From positions 1,426,001-1,490,000 of the forward strand of contig NADL03000771.1 of the NCBI GenBank assembly GCA_002205965.3: DNA of 64,000 bases, in the 5' to 3' direction. The notes beneath the pieces were generated by a model, which saw nothing but the letters and a program-made list of their open reading frames with translations, was not told the origin of the DNA and ran no database searches. Source of the DNA: Kappaphycus alvarezii. Its lineage: Eukaryota; Rhodophyta; Florideophyceae; Gigartinales; Solieriaceae. This document shows positions 11,184 to 21,425 of this stretch, one piece after another. Made by a program: the position numbers and the translations under genes. Positions within the stretch are counted from its first letter, which is position 1; every line of letters begins with the position of its first letter.

Positions 11184-11858
11184 ATGGATTCATCAAACGC
11201 TCCCACGGAAACCGAAATAGCGCAAGACTTTGTCCACCCCCATCCTGCTGAAACCCTTCCCTCCCTTCTCCACCGCTGTCTCCCCCGCATCCAACACGCC
11301 CGCGCCGCCGCCTACACCCGTCTCAACGCATCCATTCGACGCACTACACCTCAACGCCCCATCATCCCAATCTTCCATTCCGCACCCAAACGCCCCACCC
11401 CAGGACTACAAAATCGTCTGCGCTCATGTCACAGAGGATCTCAAACTCGCCAGCGAAGCCGTCATCGAATTACGATCCGTAATCGCCCAATGGTCACAGG
11501 ATGGTGATTTGCCGCCAGCTTCTACTGCAGATATACGTCGTGCCCTAGCGTGGTTGGATCAGCTACAGGACCTTGAGGAAACTAAATTGGTTGCGACAGT
11601 CTCCCTTCATGCTTTGCAACGCAGCGCCTTACAACCTTCTCATGCCCGACGATCCCCATCAACGTCAACATCGCGTCGCACAGTTTGCCAAGACCCTCAA
11701 TGCCACCGATATAGACATTAATCAACTTTTGGAAGAGGTTCTCGAGTTTTACACAGATGCCCAGAAGACGCTGATTAAACATCCCCGCATCTTCCGCTCT
11801 ACGCACATCGACAACCATCCAATCCTGAGTCTACCCAGCACCAAACCCAAAAAAACAA
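11184..11858 (+). CDS. Unrecognised protein, frame broken
   Basis: The start at 11184 (MDSSNAPTETEIAQDF) suits the preceding leader. The coding signal then passes through three plus frames: 11184 to about 11390, about 11390 to 11600, and 11573 to about 11820. The middle part is helical (KLASEAVIELRSVIAQW, then RRALAWLDQLQDLEE). The last part (NATDIDINQLLEEVLEFYTDAQK) also looks like an amphipathic helix. No catalytic motif is visible. A small helical subunit of a larger complex is possible, but I do not assign a family. It converges with the glycosyltransferase-like gene, and the two 3' ends lie within a few tens of bases of each other or overlap. The end coordinate is approximate. Confidence 0.5.
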
Positions 11859-12887
11859 TTACTCACTCTCCATCTCCGCCATCTCCGCCCTCAGACCCTC
11901 AAGCCGATGCAAAAAGTCCCCGCCGAATGCTTTTCCCAAAGTCTCTCTCGCGTCCATATCCTCAAACTCATGCAACCGGCCCTTTGATCCCACGGCCTGC
12001 ACCACTTGCTCGAACCTCCAAATATTCACCCCTGCCCCGTACCCATCCGACTTGATATCCACCGCCACGATCCCTTGCGCACGCCATTCACAGCCTCGCT
12101 CACATCCCCATGCGCACGTCCATTCACAGCCTCGCTGACATCCCCTACCATCGGAACCCGTGTCATCACATTCCTAATCGCGCTCTGATCCAGCCCTCTT
12201 TCACGCTCTACATCCCACAGGTGCCAATCCAAAGTCTCCAGCATTGCCCACGAAAACACCCGTCCGCATCCAATGGTCCCTGAAATGGGTGTCTCGTATG
12301 ACCGATATCCTGGTGTATATACCAAACGCAGTGACCGCAGATCAAAAAGTAAATGTCCTTGAGACCCACGACGTGTTGAACCGGAGGCGATCCACTCATC
12401 AACGACCGCACGGCGACAAAAAAAGGCTGATTGAGGACGTCATCAGAGCCGACGATGGCGACGGCGTCGGGGAGATGCGGAATCTGATTTTCTTTCAAGG
12501 CGGCAGTGTAGATGTCTCGAAGAGACTGCAGGCCGAGGTCGTGTTTGGCACCGAGGGGGTTATTGGGATGGATGACAAACCGGGCCTGCAATTTGCGAGC
12601 ATGCGCCGAGGTCTCAGAAGGGTCGGAGCCTACGAGAAAGATGTGAAGGTGAATATTATCGGCGGCGAGGGTTTGATGAGAGAATGGTAGTGGGAGAGGA
12701 CGAAATCTGTGAGAAGCGGGCGCTTCCAGACGCACATAAAGAGAACAATGGTAAACGGGGTGTCCTGCTCGTAGACGCGGCCAAAGATTGCGGCTTTTGC
12801 GGCAAAGTAAGTGCGGATGGCGACGAGGATGACAAGTGAGAGCATGAGCAACAGGAATGCGGTAGTGATGGTTAATTTTCCTTCCAT
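11859..12887 (-). CDS. Type II membrane glycosyltransferase-like protein
   Basis: The start at 12887 gives a short lead, then one membrane segment at about residues 6-25 (AFLLLMLSLVILVAI), a layout typical of Golgi type II enzymes. The lumenal part opens with TIVLFMCVWKRPLLTDFVL, a strand-then-helix pattern like the first Rossmann unit of GT-A fold enzymes. GSDDVLNQP, about residues 145-155, may serve as the DxD metal site. An aromatic-rich stretch follows (RVFSWAMLETLDWHLWD). The expected length is about 343 residues once three single-base gaps are allowed for (12669-12674, about 12305-12330, and inside a tandem repeat at 12077-12111). All three shifts have the sign of one lost base. Its first 16 nt overlap the 3' end of RPC10. 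The family is inferred from fold-like patterns only and the donor and acceptor are unknown. Confidence 0.55.
12077..12147. repeat. 36-bp tandem duplication inside the glycosyltransferase-like gene
   Basis: Two copies lie side by side, 12112-12147 (36 nt) and 12077-12111 (35 nt). They differ by a few substitutions and by one missing T in the left copy. Read on the minus strand they encode DVSEAVNG twice. The missing T falls exactly where the reading frame breaks. Confidence 0.85.
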
Positions 12888-13300
12888 TGATGCGAGCAGG
12901 AGACGCACTTGAGAAATAGCGTTGGGGGCTCGTCGGCGGATCTTGTTTGCATTTGGAAAAAGTAGGCGGTTCCATGGGCGCATTTTGGACATAGGGTCTG
13001 CGCGGTGGGGGCGGTGTCCCAGGCGTCGTCGCCGCCAAAGACGTCGTCGATGGTTTTCTTTTGAGGTTGGGAACCTTGCGCTCGATGCGATTGGTGATGC
13101 GGTGGACGTATGGACAGGTGCGGCACTCAAAACGGAGACTGGTGGCGTAGTCTGAGGTGGAAGCGGTTTGGTTGGTGATTAGGGAGTTGCCGCACTAGAA
13201 TGGATTGCAGGGGATAGTGTTAGAAGGGTTGATGAGTGGAGAGTGGAAGGGACGAGACGGAGGCCATGGGGGTCGAACTTACCACTGGGCAGAATAACAT
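12872..13300 (-). CDS. RNA polymerase III subunit RPC10 (C11/POLR3K)
   Basis: Exon 1 (13300-13283) encodes MLFCPV, and exon 2 (13194-12872) continues with CGNSL. Together they form the first zinc ribbon CPxCGN, closed by CRTCPYVHRITN. The C-terminal TFIIS-like ribbon has CPKC, the highly conserved QTRSADEP acidic hairpin that enters the polymerase active site, and CVSC near the end. This subunit supports RNA cleavage, termination and reinitiation by Pol III in the nucleus. The predicted length of about 113 residues matches the roughly 108 usual in the family. One base seems missing in an A-rich run (13053-13062), between the PNLKR and TIDDVFGG segments. The frame resumes perfectly after it, so an assembly error is likely. 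Its stop lies inside the start of the downstream membrane glycosyltransferase-like gene. Confidence 0.93.
13195..13282 (-). other. 88-nt spliceosomal intron in RPC10
   Basis: The minus-strand sequence begins GTAAGT and ends CTAG. Removing it joins CCA-GTG to TGC-GGC in phase 0 and restores the CPxCGN zinc-binding motif exactly. This is the clearest spliceosomal intron in the window. Confidence 0.9.
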
Positions 13301-13415
13301 GATTGAGGAAGGCGGGACAGACTGGGTAAAGGCCGAGGAATAGTCTCAAACGGCGAACGGAGCTCGATGTCGTTGGTGGTTGGTACTCTAAAAGCGGGGA
13401 ATTGGGACGACGAGG

Positions 13416-13658
13416 ATGGCAGTATACAAGGTATCTAAATACGGAAATTTTTGGTTTACTATTCAGCCTACTGATTCGCTGTATCGCGAAGTTCGCGAGC
13501 TAAAGCTTAATTCCCACCTGCAAATTGGCAAGACACCCATGATGTTGTATCTTTGTTTAGCCATTCTACTTTGCGCTGTACCGAGTCATCTCCAACAGTT
13601 AGTAAAACCCAAAGGAGCAAAGGGAGACAAGGGACTCGATGTTTGCATTTGTATCTAA
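13416..13658 (+). CDS. Small hypothetical ORF (80 aa)
   Basis: ATG at 13416, 116 bp upstream of and divergent from RPC10. The peptide has a hydrophobic segment at about residues 43-55 (MLYLCLAILLCAV) and a polar C-terminus. A small membrane or secreted protein is possible, but composition and length do not exclude chance. Confidence 0.2.
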   Translation: MAVYKVSKYGNFWFTIQPTDSLYREVRELKLNSHLQIGKTPMMLYLCLAILLCAVPSHLQQLVKPKGAKGDKGLDVCICI

Positions 13659-13734
13659 CTTGAAAGGTTGGGAAAAGTTCAGGAAAATCGAGTAAACTCC
13701 TCTCAGTTTCGCGTGTCCCGGAAAACCGCGGGAC

Positions 13735-15067
13735 CTAAAACGGCAACGGAATACCAAACAAGTTAGGCTTCTGCTCCTTCTTGTCTCCTTCATTTGCCTG
13801 CTCCAACTCCTTCACCTTTGCCTCGTCCATTTTCTTCCTCTCCTCCTCTTCCCTCCTCCTCTGTTCCTCCTCCCTCCTCACCCTTTCCTTCTCCCGTTCC
13901 ACCAGCATTTCTCGGATCTGCTCCTCCGCATTGTTCAATCCTTCTGCGCTTTGCTCCCTAACATGCCCCACGCCATCGAACCTGTGATTGCAACACCAGT
14001 GCCGTCAAAATCAACTCAGTCCCATTAAATGGTGCCCCCAACTTGCACAAGGCATACCCGGCTCCAAAGTAAATTGCCGGCATAACAACTACCCATACAA
14101 ACGTCTCACGAATCACCATCCTGACCACCTCTCTCACCGCAAACATCGGGTCGCTTTCCATCCCGATCCTCACCGCCTCCATCACCCGTCCCGCCGCCAC
14201 ATCTTCCATCTCCCCTTCATCCACCCCTTTCACATCCTTGCCCAACAGACGAGTCGCCTCATCCACCATATCGCCATGGCCCTCCTCCAAATCAACCTCC
14301 GTCATTTCCTCACCTTGTTTCTTCACGACATGCCTCCATCATGTCCAACACACCTTGATTCTCGTTGTCGACGCCTCGCTCGCAATGTCATATGCCATGG
14401 ACCCTGCCACACTGACGTCTCCCTCAACAAACCTGCCCATCCGCTTCATCTGGTCCTCTAAATCGAGGCGCTTCGCATTTAACATGAAACAGATAACCGC
14501 GAAGAATGTCACGGACATGACAACCAGGATTGTCTGGAACAAGATACCGAAAGCATGAATTTTAACCGGCACGATAGTCAATACGGTACCAACGATGAAC
14601 GTTACGCATAGCAGGGCACAGGTGAAGATGGTAACAAAACGCGAGACAAGACGCACGGTAGGACGCACGAGAGGGCGAGCTGCAGAAGGAATAATAGCGA
14701 TGTTGGTATTGACAAAGTCGAGAGAGTTTGGAGACGAGACAGGGAGCTGAGGTTGCGCGGAGGGGGGATGCGGGGAAGGGTAGCACTGGGGTCGGATTGG
14801 GGAGTGCTCATTGTGGGATGGGAGTTGGGAAGGGAGGGAGAGAATGAAGCGAGGGAGCGGGACGGTTACTGGCAGAGGAGGGGAAGGGGAGAGGACGAGA
14901 GTGGTGAAGTGCGAGCCAGAGGGAGGGTGGGGATGAGAACGGAAGCGAGATTCGGGTGTGCGAAAGATGAATTTGAAGGGGTACTCGAGGAGGTCAGAGT
15001 CATTTGGAATGATGTCATTTAAACGGAGGAGGGAGGATGGGTGTGACGTGGGGATGTTGCGGGGCAA
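13735..15067 (-). CDS. Unrecognised multi-pass membrane protein with C-terminal coiled coil
   Basis: The minus-strand order is as follows. A Pro/Ser/His-rich N-terminal part may be partly leader (15067 to about 14690). Two membrane segments lie close together (FVTIFTCALLCVTFIVGTVL and ILVVMSVTFFAVICFML, about 14630-14470). An acidic loop follows (14330-14210). At least one more membrane segment (VWVVVMPAIYFGAGYAL, about 14080) precedes a long Glu/Arg/Lys-rich coiled coil that ends at 13735 (KPNLFGIPLPF). The frame is interrupted near 14340 and near 13975. I do not recognise the family. The two-TM hairpin, soluble acidic loop and charged C-terminal helix suggest an organelle or endomembrane protein. 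Confidence 0.5.
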
Positions 15068-16148
15068 GTAGGTAAAGAATAGGGTGTGGCGGGGGCTGGG
15101 GGTGAGGGATGGGGACGCGTATGCAGTAGGAGATGACGGCGAATGAGGAAGGGGTGTCGGGCAAAGAGGGCCGCGATTACAGACGCATCAGTCGGGAAAT
15201 AAGAGGGTAGCATCATAACCGATGGATGACTTCATTTCAGCAACTCAGTTTTCAGCGATGCCCCAATCCAACCTGACTATACCCAAGCAAGTACCCGTGC
15301 CGTGTCGTCGCTTGCGCCATTCCGTAACATTCACAGCGAGAAATGCAAGAGCTACACTCCTTTGCCCCGTGCAGCAACACTAATCTGCACTGCGAACCAC
15401 CGACACCCTCCAAATGGGCATTCTAAATAACACCGCACGGCCTGAAACGGCCGTCCGCCAGATGCGGCGCGGCCCATACGGATGCTTCCGACGCGGCGCA
15501 TGGAATGTCCGTTTTTGTGGTTTGCCTCGCGGAGTTGTTACCCATGATTTGCGCACAGCTCTCCTGTTACAGACGGAACGTACTGCTCATTTTGCAGTCA
15601 TGGCGCAAGTGGCACCAGCTTGTAGCCGTCTTTGACTTACGTCCCCTGGATGGAAAACGTTCCGTTACAGCGTCTCGAGAGCTCTTCCAGGTTTTTACAT
15701 GTGCCTGTTAGTTCCAAGAGAGACACATCCTTGACATCCATGGTGCAGAATGCGCGCCATCCCATGCATGGAGTCACGCCGCTTACGATGATACCTCCAA
15801 CATCCACGTATTCATCACAGCGTGGGTTCACGTGCACTCCAACATGTCACATCCCAGACGTCAGTCAGCACATGCCCCGGATCAAACCCGCTGCCCCTGC
15901 AACCGCTTATCTAACCTCGCCCCTCTAACCCCGTTTTAGAGCTCTCGTGCAATATTTTTGAGACTTAACCGGGGCACTCACGGGTGCAAGAGGTGCAAAT
16001 GATGATTATGGAAACTCGGAGAGCAGCAAGCTAAAGCGTGGTAAGGCGCGTGTTGACGGGCATGAGCATGGGCTCTGAACTTCCTGTGACCGAAGCATGG
16101 GGCAGTTGTTTCAAGACGCAATGAAACACGCGTAGTGCTGCATGATCA
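15068..16148. other. Spacer with weak ORFs
   Basis: GC content stays gene-like to about 15930, with short frames on both strands (15414-15635, 15505-15711 and 15632-15928 plus, 15637-15837 minus). None shows a recognisable motif, and they overlap each other so heavily that I cannot pick a coding strand. Confidence 0.4.
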
Positions 16149-16595
16149 GTGCAGAAATCAACCGGTTTACAACTACCATGCGTAACCATCGTGGGTTATG
16201 GAGTGCATTCCGCCCTTGCATCATTCATTGTATCTTCCGGCGGGACAAATCGACTTGACCGCCACATCAGATACATGAATATTCATCGCTATCCAAACTT
16301 CAAGCGCGTGCTACTGCTCCGAGGTTGTTATCTCATCTCAGGAGGTGCGAAACTTGCTGTTGTTCTTGACAACTGGCCAATATCATATATCATTCATCGA
16401 CACCAAGATCGGCATGCAAACATTTGCGAGAGCTATCCTCAAGCCGGGTCAAAGTTTTCCAATCAATGTGCAAATATTGTAACTCCCTTTTCGATTTTGC
16501 AGGATGATAAAACCGTTCGCCAGGTGGAGCTGGAGAAAAATGGCTCTCGAGATGCGAGGTCATATTGGATAAAACGTGCTACCGAGCATTTTTGA
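16149..16595 (+). CDS. Hypothetical ORF (up to 148 aa)
   Basis: The frame is open for 148 codons but opens with GTG; the first ATG in frame is at about 16275. The peptide is mixed in composition with no recognised domain. It sits alone between AT-rich flanks. It could be an exon of a multi-exon gene or a relic. Confidence 0.25.
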   Translation: MQKSTGLQLPCVTIVGYGVHSALASFIVSSGGTNRLDRHIRYMNIHRYPNFKRVLLLRGCYLISGGAKLAVVLDNWPISYIIHRHQDRHANICESYPQAGSKFSNQCANIVTPFSILQDDKTVRQVELEKNGSRDARSYWIKRATEHF

Positions 16596-16599
16596 GACT

Positions 16600-17415
16600 G
16601 GAGGGGGGTTTCAACCAACGGAGTACCTTCGACGATCCTGGACAAACAAATAGTACATCGTAATATAAACCATGTTTGTATTGCAACCTACATTACGTCT
16701 ATGTAAGCGCCCCGTTCGCATTTCATGAGGAACCTAAACTCTAAATGCAGTTCTCGACAAGCCTCTAAAGAGAACCTTGAGAACGGCGAATGCGGAACCC
16801 GCAGGAAATTAAACAGATCTACGCATTCAGATCTTGGAATTGAATTAAACAGACTCACTGAGAGGCATGAAATGACTGGTTTGAAAGCTGGTATTTAGCA
16901 AACTGGCAGCACGTCTTTGCGTTAACAACTTGAATTGATACGGAAACACAACTTGGTTGTTAGTGTTATTGCTCCCCGTTCACAAACCTCACTACAATCT
17001 CCTCTACAGACACCCGATTCAACCTAAACCCTTCCTCCCGTTTAACCGAGACCCCTTTCTACTGTGCTAACCCATGAGGGAGCCCTAGATTTGTGCTACA
17101 GTGGCGAGTGCTTAAGATCACTGCTTCAGTGGGGCTGCGCGGATTCGCTGTTTCAAGAGGTGTACCCCAAATCGCTTCTCTTGGCAGGGGATCAATGTCA
17201 GAGGGGATACCCTGCTCCGAGCCATTTGCGCACTACATATATTAAAGTGACAATTCGTTCGTTTAACGACACGGACACATCTGTAAAAAAATCCTCAGAT
17301 TGAGGACTGCTTACGCATCCGCAAGGACGGGTTCTGTTAGTTTGCCCGAGAGCAACTGGGGGGAGAAACTGGGTGCTTTACTGATTAGGGATGCAGGACG
17401 GCTATTTTCCGAAGA
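16600..17415. other. Spacer, nothing recognised
   Basis: Mixed composition with no motif, repeat or convincing frame, apart from a 79-codon plus-strand frame at 17064-17303 that I do not recognise. Confidence 0.5.
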
Positions 17416-17429
17416 CTAGGGGAGAACAG

Positions 17430-17842
17430 GTCTGTGTAATGGAGAGTCTGAAAATGAGGCCGGGTCATGAGGTGCTACCTCACAGGGCTGGTGTGAGGCC
17501 AGCCGTAAGGCATGCTGCGTTGGACGAAACCGTCGCCGCAGCGTGTCTTTGCATAAGGACAAATCGCACCCGCCCGAAGGTCTCCATGGCTCGCATGGCG
17601 ACGCGCCTAGCCACGTCTGTGAGCACCGCGAATGCGTCCGGGTGCCACCCGCCACGAGTGGATACCAGCATTGGGATCAGTCGGGACCTGGCATGCGTGG
17701 TGATGAAGTCTTGATACCTCCTGAACTTTGACGCTTTCGCGGCGTTCAGAGATGTCAAAGGATTGAAGCAACGGGCGCGAGAGCGGGAGGAACTATGACG
17801 TCCGTCAACTCCATATGAAACGGCACCCATATTTAGAATCAT
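17430..17842 (-). pseudogene. LINE reverse-transcriptase C-terminal fragment
   Basis: The minus-strand frame carries the pattern seen at the extreme C-terminus of the intact-looking LINE at 63 kb: KASKFRRYQDFITTHARSR, then LVSTRGGWHPDAF, then QRHAAATVSSNAACL. Just before it another frame gives LTDVIVPPALAP, equivalent to the DVTV(T/I)xPL segment of the other copies. The upstream RT domain is absent, so this is a truncated, dead copy. Confidence 0.7.
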
Positions 17843-17949
17843 GCGTATTGGTTATTTTTGGGCCAGTACCGCTGGAGAGGCATATTCTTTTTCTGTACAC
17901 GTACAGTGCCATCCAGTTCTTAACCGAATCGGTTATTCAAGGTACCGCA

Positions 17950-18600
17950 CATTCTAGAGGTTCTGAGTAAGGTGACCTTCATAGGAGCATAGGGGGTGTT
18001 GACTCCATTTTCCTGATAAAAGCAATAGCGCAGCAGACGAGCACTAAATTGAGTAGTCACTGACATACTCTTAGAACGGGGGCTCTCAGAAACATACATA
18101 CTTTCAAGTTGTGCCCTTAGGTGTCGCGCAAAACCCATTCCAACAAACAACTGGCGTTATTCTGGACCGAATCTCGCCGCGAGACGAGCGAACAATTTTT
18201 GCCGCGCATCAGCACTCGGAACGGCTGCCCTTGCGGCAATGCCAGTCGCAACCCGGTTGGCGAAGTCCAGAGTGCCAGCCCCCCAATGTGGAGAGTGGAA
18301 GCGCAATGAAGCGGTGCCCAGGACCCCTTGAACGTATCAAGTCGGCAAAGCGAGTGTCCTTGCCAATGCGTGCATGGATAAGGGGGTTGAGCGGCCATCG
18401 TGCCTGGGAGGGGAGGCGAGTGGGGGTCAAGGGATGGATGACGGTTACGTCATAATAATCTGGGCTTTCGTCCTCTCCAAGCGCCTTGATGTCCGGGCGA
18501 ACTTCATGGCCGCGCTGGGGCTCGAGGACAGGGTCTCTAGGCTCCATGTCCTCCCCGAGGCCGCCGGAGTTTATGTATTCCGGATCCACTCCCGTGATGG
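17950..18600 (-). pseudogene. Second LINE C-terminal fragment, same orientation
   Basis: Minus-strand frames give YYDVTVIHPLTPTR, then HRFIALPLSTLGGWHSG, then a part matching AARAAVPSADARQ, equivalent to the C-terminal region of the 61.8-63.4 kb LINE. A related stretch occurs at 27.37-27.57 kb. Several frame changes show it is inactive. It lies directly upstream of the 17.43-17.84 kb fragment, making two LINE tails in a row. Confidence 0.65.
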
Positions 18601-18619
18601 ACTTAAGAATGCTGTTTGT

Positions 18620-19752
18620 GCCGACTTCAGCACTTCGAACCTGCCCCTGGTCGATTGAGCGGAACGGTTCCAGATGAGGCTCTGCGGGTATCCCTACGGA
18701 CCTGCGCTTGCGTGGGGACTCCCCGGGACTACTACCGTATCAAAGACATCCGAAAGGTAACCTTGACTGGTAAGGACGAGGACGTCACAGTGGCGCGTAA
18801 AGATCGGAAAGGGGATCACAGAAGGCAGCTCCGAGCTTCGAAGCGGCGCGCTCGAATCCGGACCTTCTGGGGCCTTTCAAAGATGCTCCGAGTCACTCAA
18901 AATGGAAATCGTTCACCCTCATACTGGCGACCTTATTTACTTCCAACCTCCGCTGCCGGTCTAAAGATACCAGCGCCGATGGAATGGAACGGACTAGCTT
19001 CCCGAGATTCCGGAACCCCCCGATTGAGCGGGGGTATCCCTTGGAATCCTGATACGCGCGAAGAACCTTACCAGCTTCTTTCCAGAGAGAGCGGCCCGCC
19101 GAACATCTAAAAAGGAGGGAAAGGCCGTTCGCCGCCGAGGTGAGCATGCGTTGGTCTTTCCAATAGTTGATGTTGACCGAGCGATCATTAAGAAAATACT
19201 GGACGGCGTAGGGGGACGGTGTTTGGGCCGTGGATACGTTAACGTCCTCCTCTCCAGGATGTTTTGTACTCCAGCATCAATTTCCAAGACGCGGCGAGCT
19301 CATAGAAAATAATTGATAGCCTCGACAGCATCCGGTGGTACGCCTTCGGAGGGCACGAGGGGACGCCACCCCATCGTGTAGAGGAGGATTGTGTATGGCG
19401 TCTCGTCCTCCTCGGAACGGGCGTAATATACCCCAGCCTCCCCGAAGCCTTCTCAAGGGGACAACCATACGTGGGAAGTAACGCAGCCATGGTCCAAATC
19501 AAGCCTTCCACAGTCTTGGGTATCTTTGACGGACTCCGCTAACCTTGTGCGCGCTATCAAGCTCTTATAATGGGGCCTCTTCCATGCGGTGGCAAATTCC
19601 TCCATGGGTCTCCCAAATACCCTTGAAATTTCGTCCCTCGATCGCTTGTAAGCGGTAACGTCCAAGAAAGGCATCACGATGCCCTCGCCTTGTGAAATCG
19701 CGAACTTGTCGATATCGATGCAGCCACATAGGGGCCAGAGACGGCCGGCCAA
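18620..19752 (-). pseudogene. Decayed coding sequence of unknown origin, minus strand
   Basis: Minus-strand frames at 19453-19752, 19239-19511 and 18893-19147 read as plausible protein (CIDIDKFAISQGEGIVMPF, then GFGEAGVYYARSEEDET, then NLGKLVRSIPSALVSLDRQR) but jump frame repeatedly. The segment leads directly into a LINE C-terminal fragment, so it could be the upstream part of that LINE or a captured gene. I do not recognise any RT motif in it. Confidence 0.35.
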
Positions 19753-20239
19753 GTGATGGTTGCTTGGAAGATGGAAGTTGATCTCCCCGGCTTCAAGAGG
19801 TTTCTCTTTGGTAGATTCAAAAGAAATCAGAACCCCTCCGCACCGCCGTATTGCCCTGATGAGCCGGCAGAAACCTGCGTGGCGAGAGCTGCCAATTGAA
19901 GCCCTTGTTCCTTACTCTCCGTCGACTTCTTCTCGGTTTTCTTTTTCCGCGCCATCTACAATTCACCCACCGGCCAAGGCCGAGCCGATATTACGCAAGG
20001 CTCACGACTGATGACGCTGTCAAAGCAAATGCGCGGGATGTCGAGAGGTCTAAAGCACGCGCGACGGCGGAAAAGCGTGATTCAAGCAAAGAAAGAGGCA
20101 CTCGCGTGTTGTGCCGTGGGGATGAGGTGATGTCTTGGACAGTTTGGAGCAGCGGAAGGTGTTTTGCAGCGGCAGCGCTGGAGCGCCTCAAAGACGCCTG
20201 GAAGTGGTACTTTATTCGTCAGGCAAGCGTATAAGAGTA

Positions 20240-20480
20240 GCAAAAAGAGTGCAGGAGGGAGACAGCGGCAGGAAACTAAGCGGAGAGAGTTAGAAGGGTC
20301 CGGGGGGCATGGTTTAGAGACGTTTGTGACACAAAAGTACTGTGTTATGTCTCGCACCGCACTGTATTCCACCCAAAACACCTTATAGCAGCACAAGTGT
20401 CTGCTTTTAGAAAATTCGCTGCGCTGGTAAATTGAGTTGGTACTGTACAGTAGCTTTACTGTATATGACAATCACTAAGG
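20240..20480 (+). repeat. Probable 5' LTR of the Ty3/gypsy element
   Basis: This stretch precedes the gag frame. Together with the first 160 bp of the internal region it is repeated in inverted orientation at 26035-26385. Shared features include CAGCACA(A/C)GTGTCT, AAAATTCGC(T/A)GC and CAGTAGCTTTA. A similar, weaker match lies at 35340-35510. The left boundary is uncertain. I could not find the matching 3' LTR downstream of pol in the same orientation. Confidence 0.5.
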
Positions 20481-20583
20481 AGGGCTAGTTGATACCGGAC
20501 GAAAAAAGAAGAGCTGCGAAACTACCACCAAGTTTCCACCGTCGCATTTCAACTCCATCTACCCACCATCGTCCCCTTCCTCC

Positions 20584-21213
20584 GTGCTACGCTCCCAGCC
20601 CTCAGAATTCGAACGCGGTCCCCTTTCTCCCATTTGCACCCTCAACATTGTACCTCTGTCGGGAGGTAACGAGGCGCCCGCAGCTGCATCGAATCACGTA
20701 TTATGTGGGAAATCAAACGCGAAGAGGATCCTTTTCTTCCTTGAGCACATCTCGATGCGCGGGAGGAGTGAGGAAGGTAAGCTGTTCGAGCTTTTGTCAC
20801 ACCTAGATAGCGAAGCGTTCAATTCGTTCTTTCAGATTTTCAGGAACGAGAGCAGAGTTTTTTTACCGGAAGGAAAGGACTATGAGGTTGTCAAGGCGGC
20901 AATTTTGGATAAGTTCGGAGAAAAGTATGAGCTGCATGAAATAATAAGTCGCGTCATGGAGGCAAGAATCGATCTGATTCGTCTTACCGAATCGACAAGG
21001 AATATGGACTCTCTCTTCGTGAAAGCGAATTTCAATGAAGAAGTCAAGTTCGCCTTACTACGTAAAAGCGCTATGGAACACTCGTATCTAGTCCCGCACA
21101 TTATCTATCACAGCCTTAGGGGTTATCAGTCCAAGAATTATATTGTAGCAGATTATGATGAAGTAAAAAACGCGTTTTTTCGTCGCAAAAGCTCGCCAAA
21201 TCTTAGCCGATAG
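20584..21213 (+). CDS. Ty3/gypsy gag, N-terminal part
   Basis: A 209-residue open frame. The helical, charged region after residue 50 (FFLEHISMRGRSEEGKLFEL) and the overall layout fit a retrotransposon capsid domain. It is followed, after a gap of stops, by a zinc-knuckle-like region and then protease, RT, RNase H and integrase pieces in the gypsy order, which is the main support. Confidence 0.6.
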   Translation: MLRSQPSEFERGPLSPICTLNIVPLSGGNEAPAAASNHVLCGKSNAKRILFFLEHISMRGRSEEGKLFELLSHLDSEAFNSFFQIFRNESRVFLPEGKDYEVVKAAILDKFGEKYELHEIISRVMEARIDLIRLTESTRNMDSLFVKANFNEEVKFALLRKSAMEHSYLVPHIIYHSLRGYQSKNYIVADYDEVKNAFFRRKSSPNLSR

Positions 21214-21425
21214 CGAGTCCCATGATGGGAACAGGTTAAAATTTGGTTCCTGATGCAAGAAAGTCAGAACCGTTAGATCTGATCATTATCGTTGAAAAAA
21301 AGGCACCACGGCTGTTTGTTTGTACTGACTTCCGGGCACCAGAAGTAGAGGGAAAGGTATATAGCTTGCTTGCAGCCTTTGAAGGCCTCTCCCTAATGAT
21401 TAAGAAACCTTAAAAGCAGTTTGGC

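Noticed and set aside
19055-19080. GCGAAGAACCTTACCAG, matching a conserved word of bacterial-type 16S rRNA
   Set aside because: The sequence around it lacks every other conserved 16S block, and the opposite strand reads as protein-like sequence here. The match is by chance.
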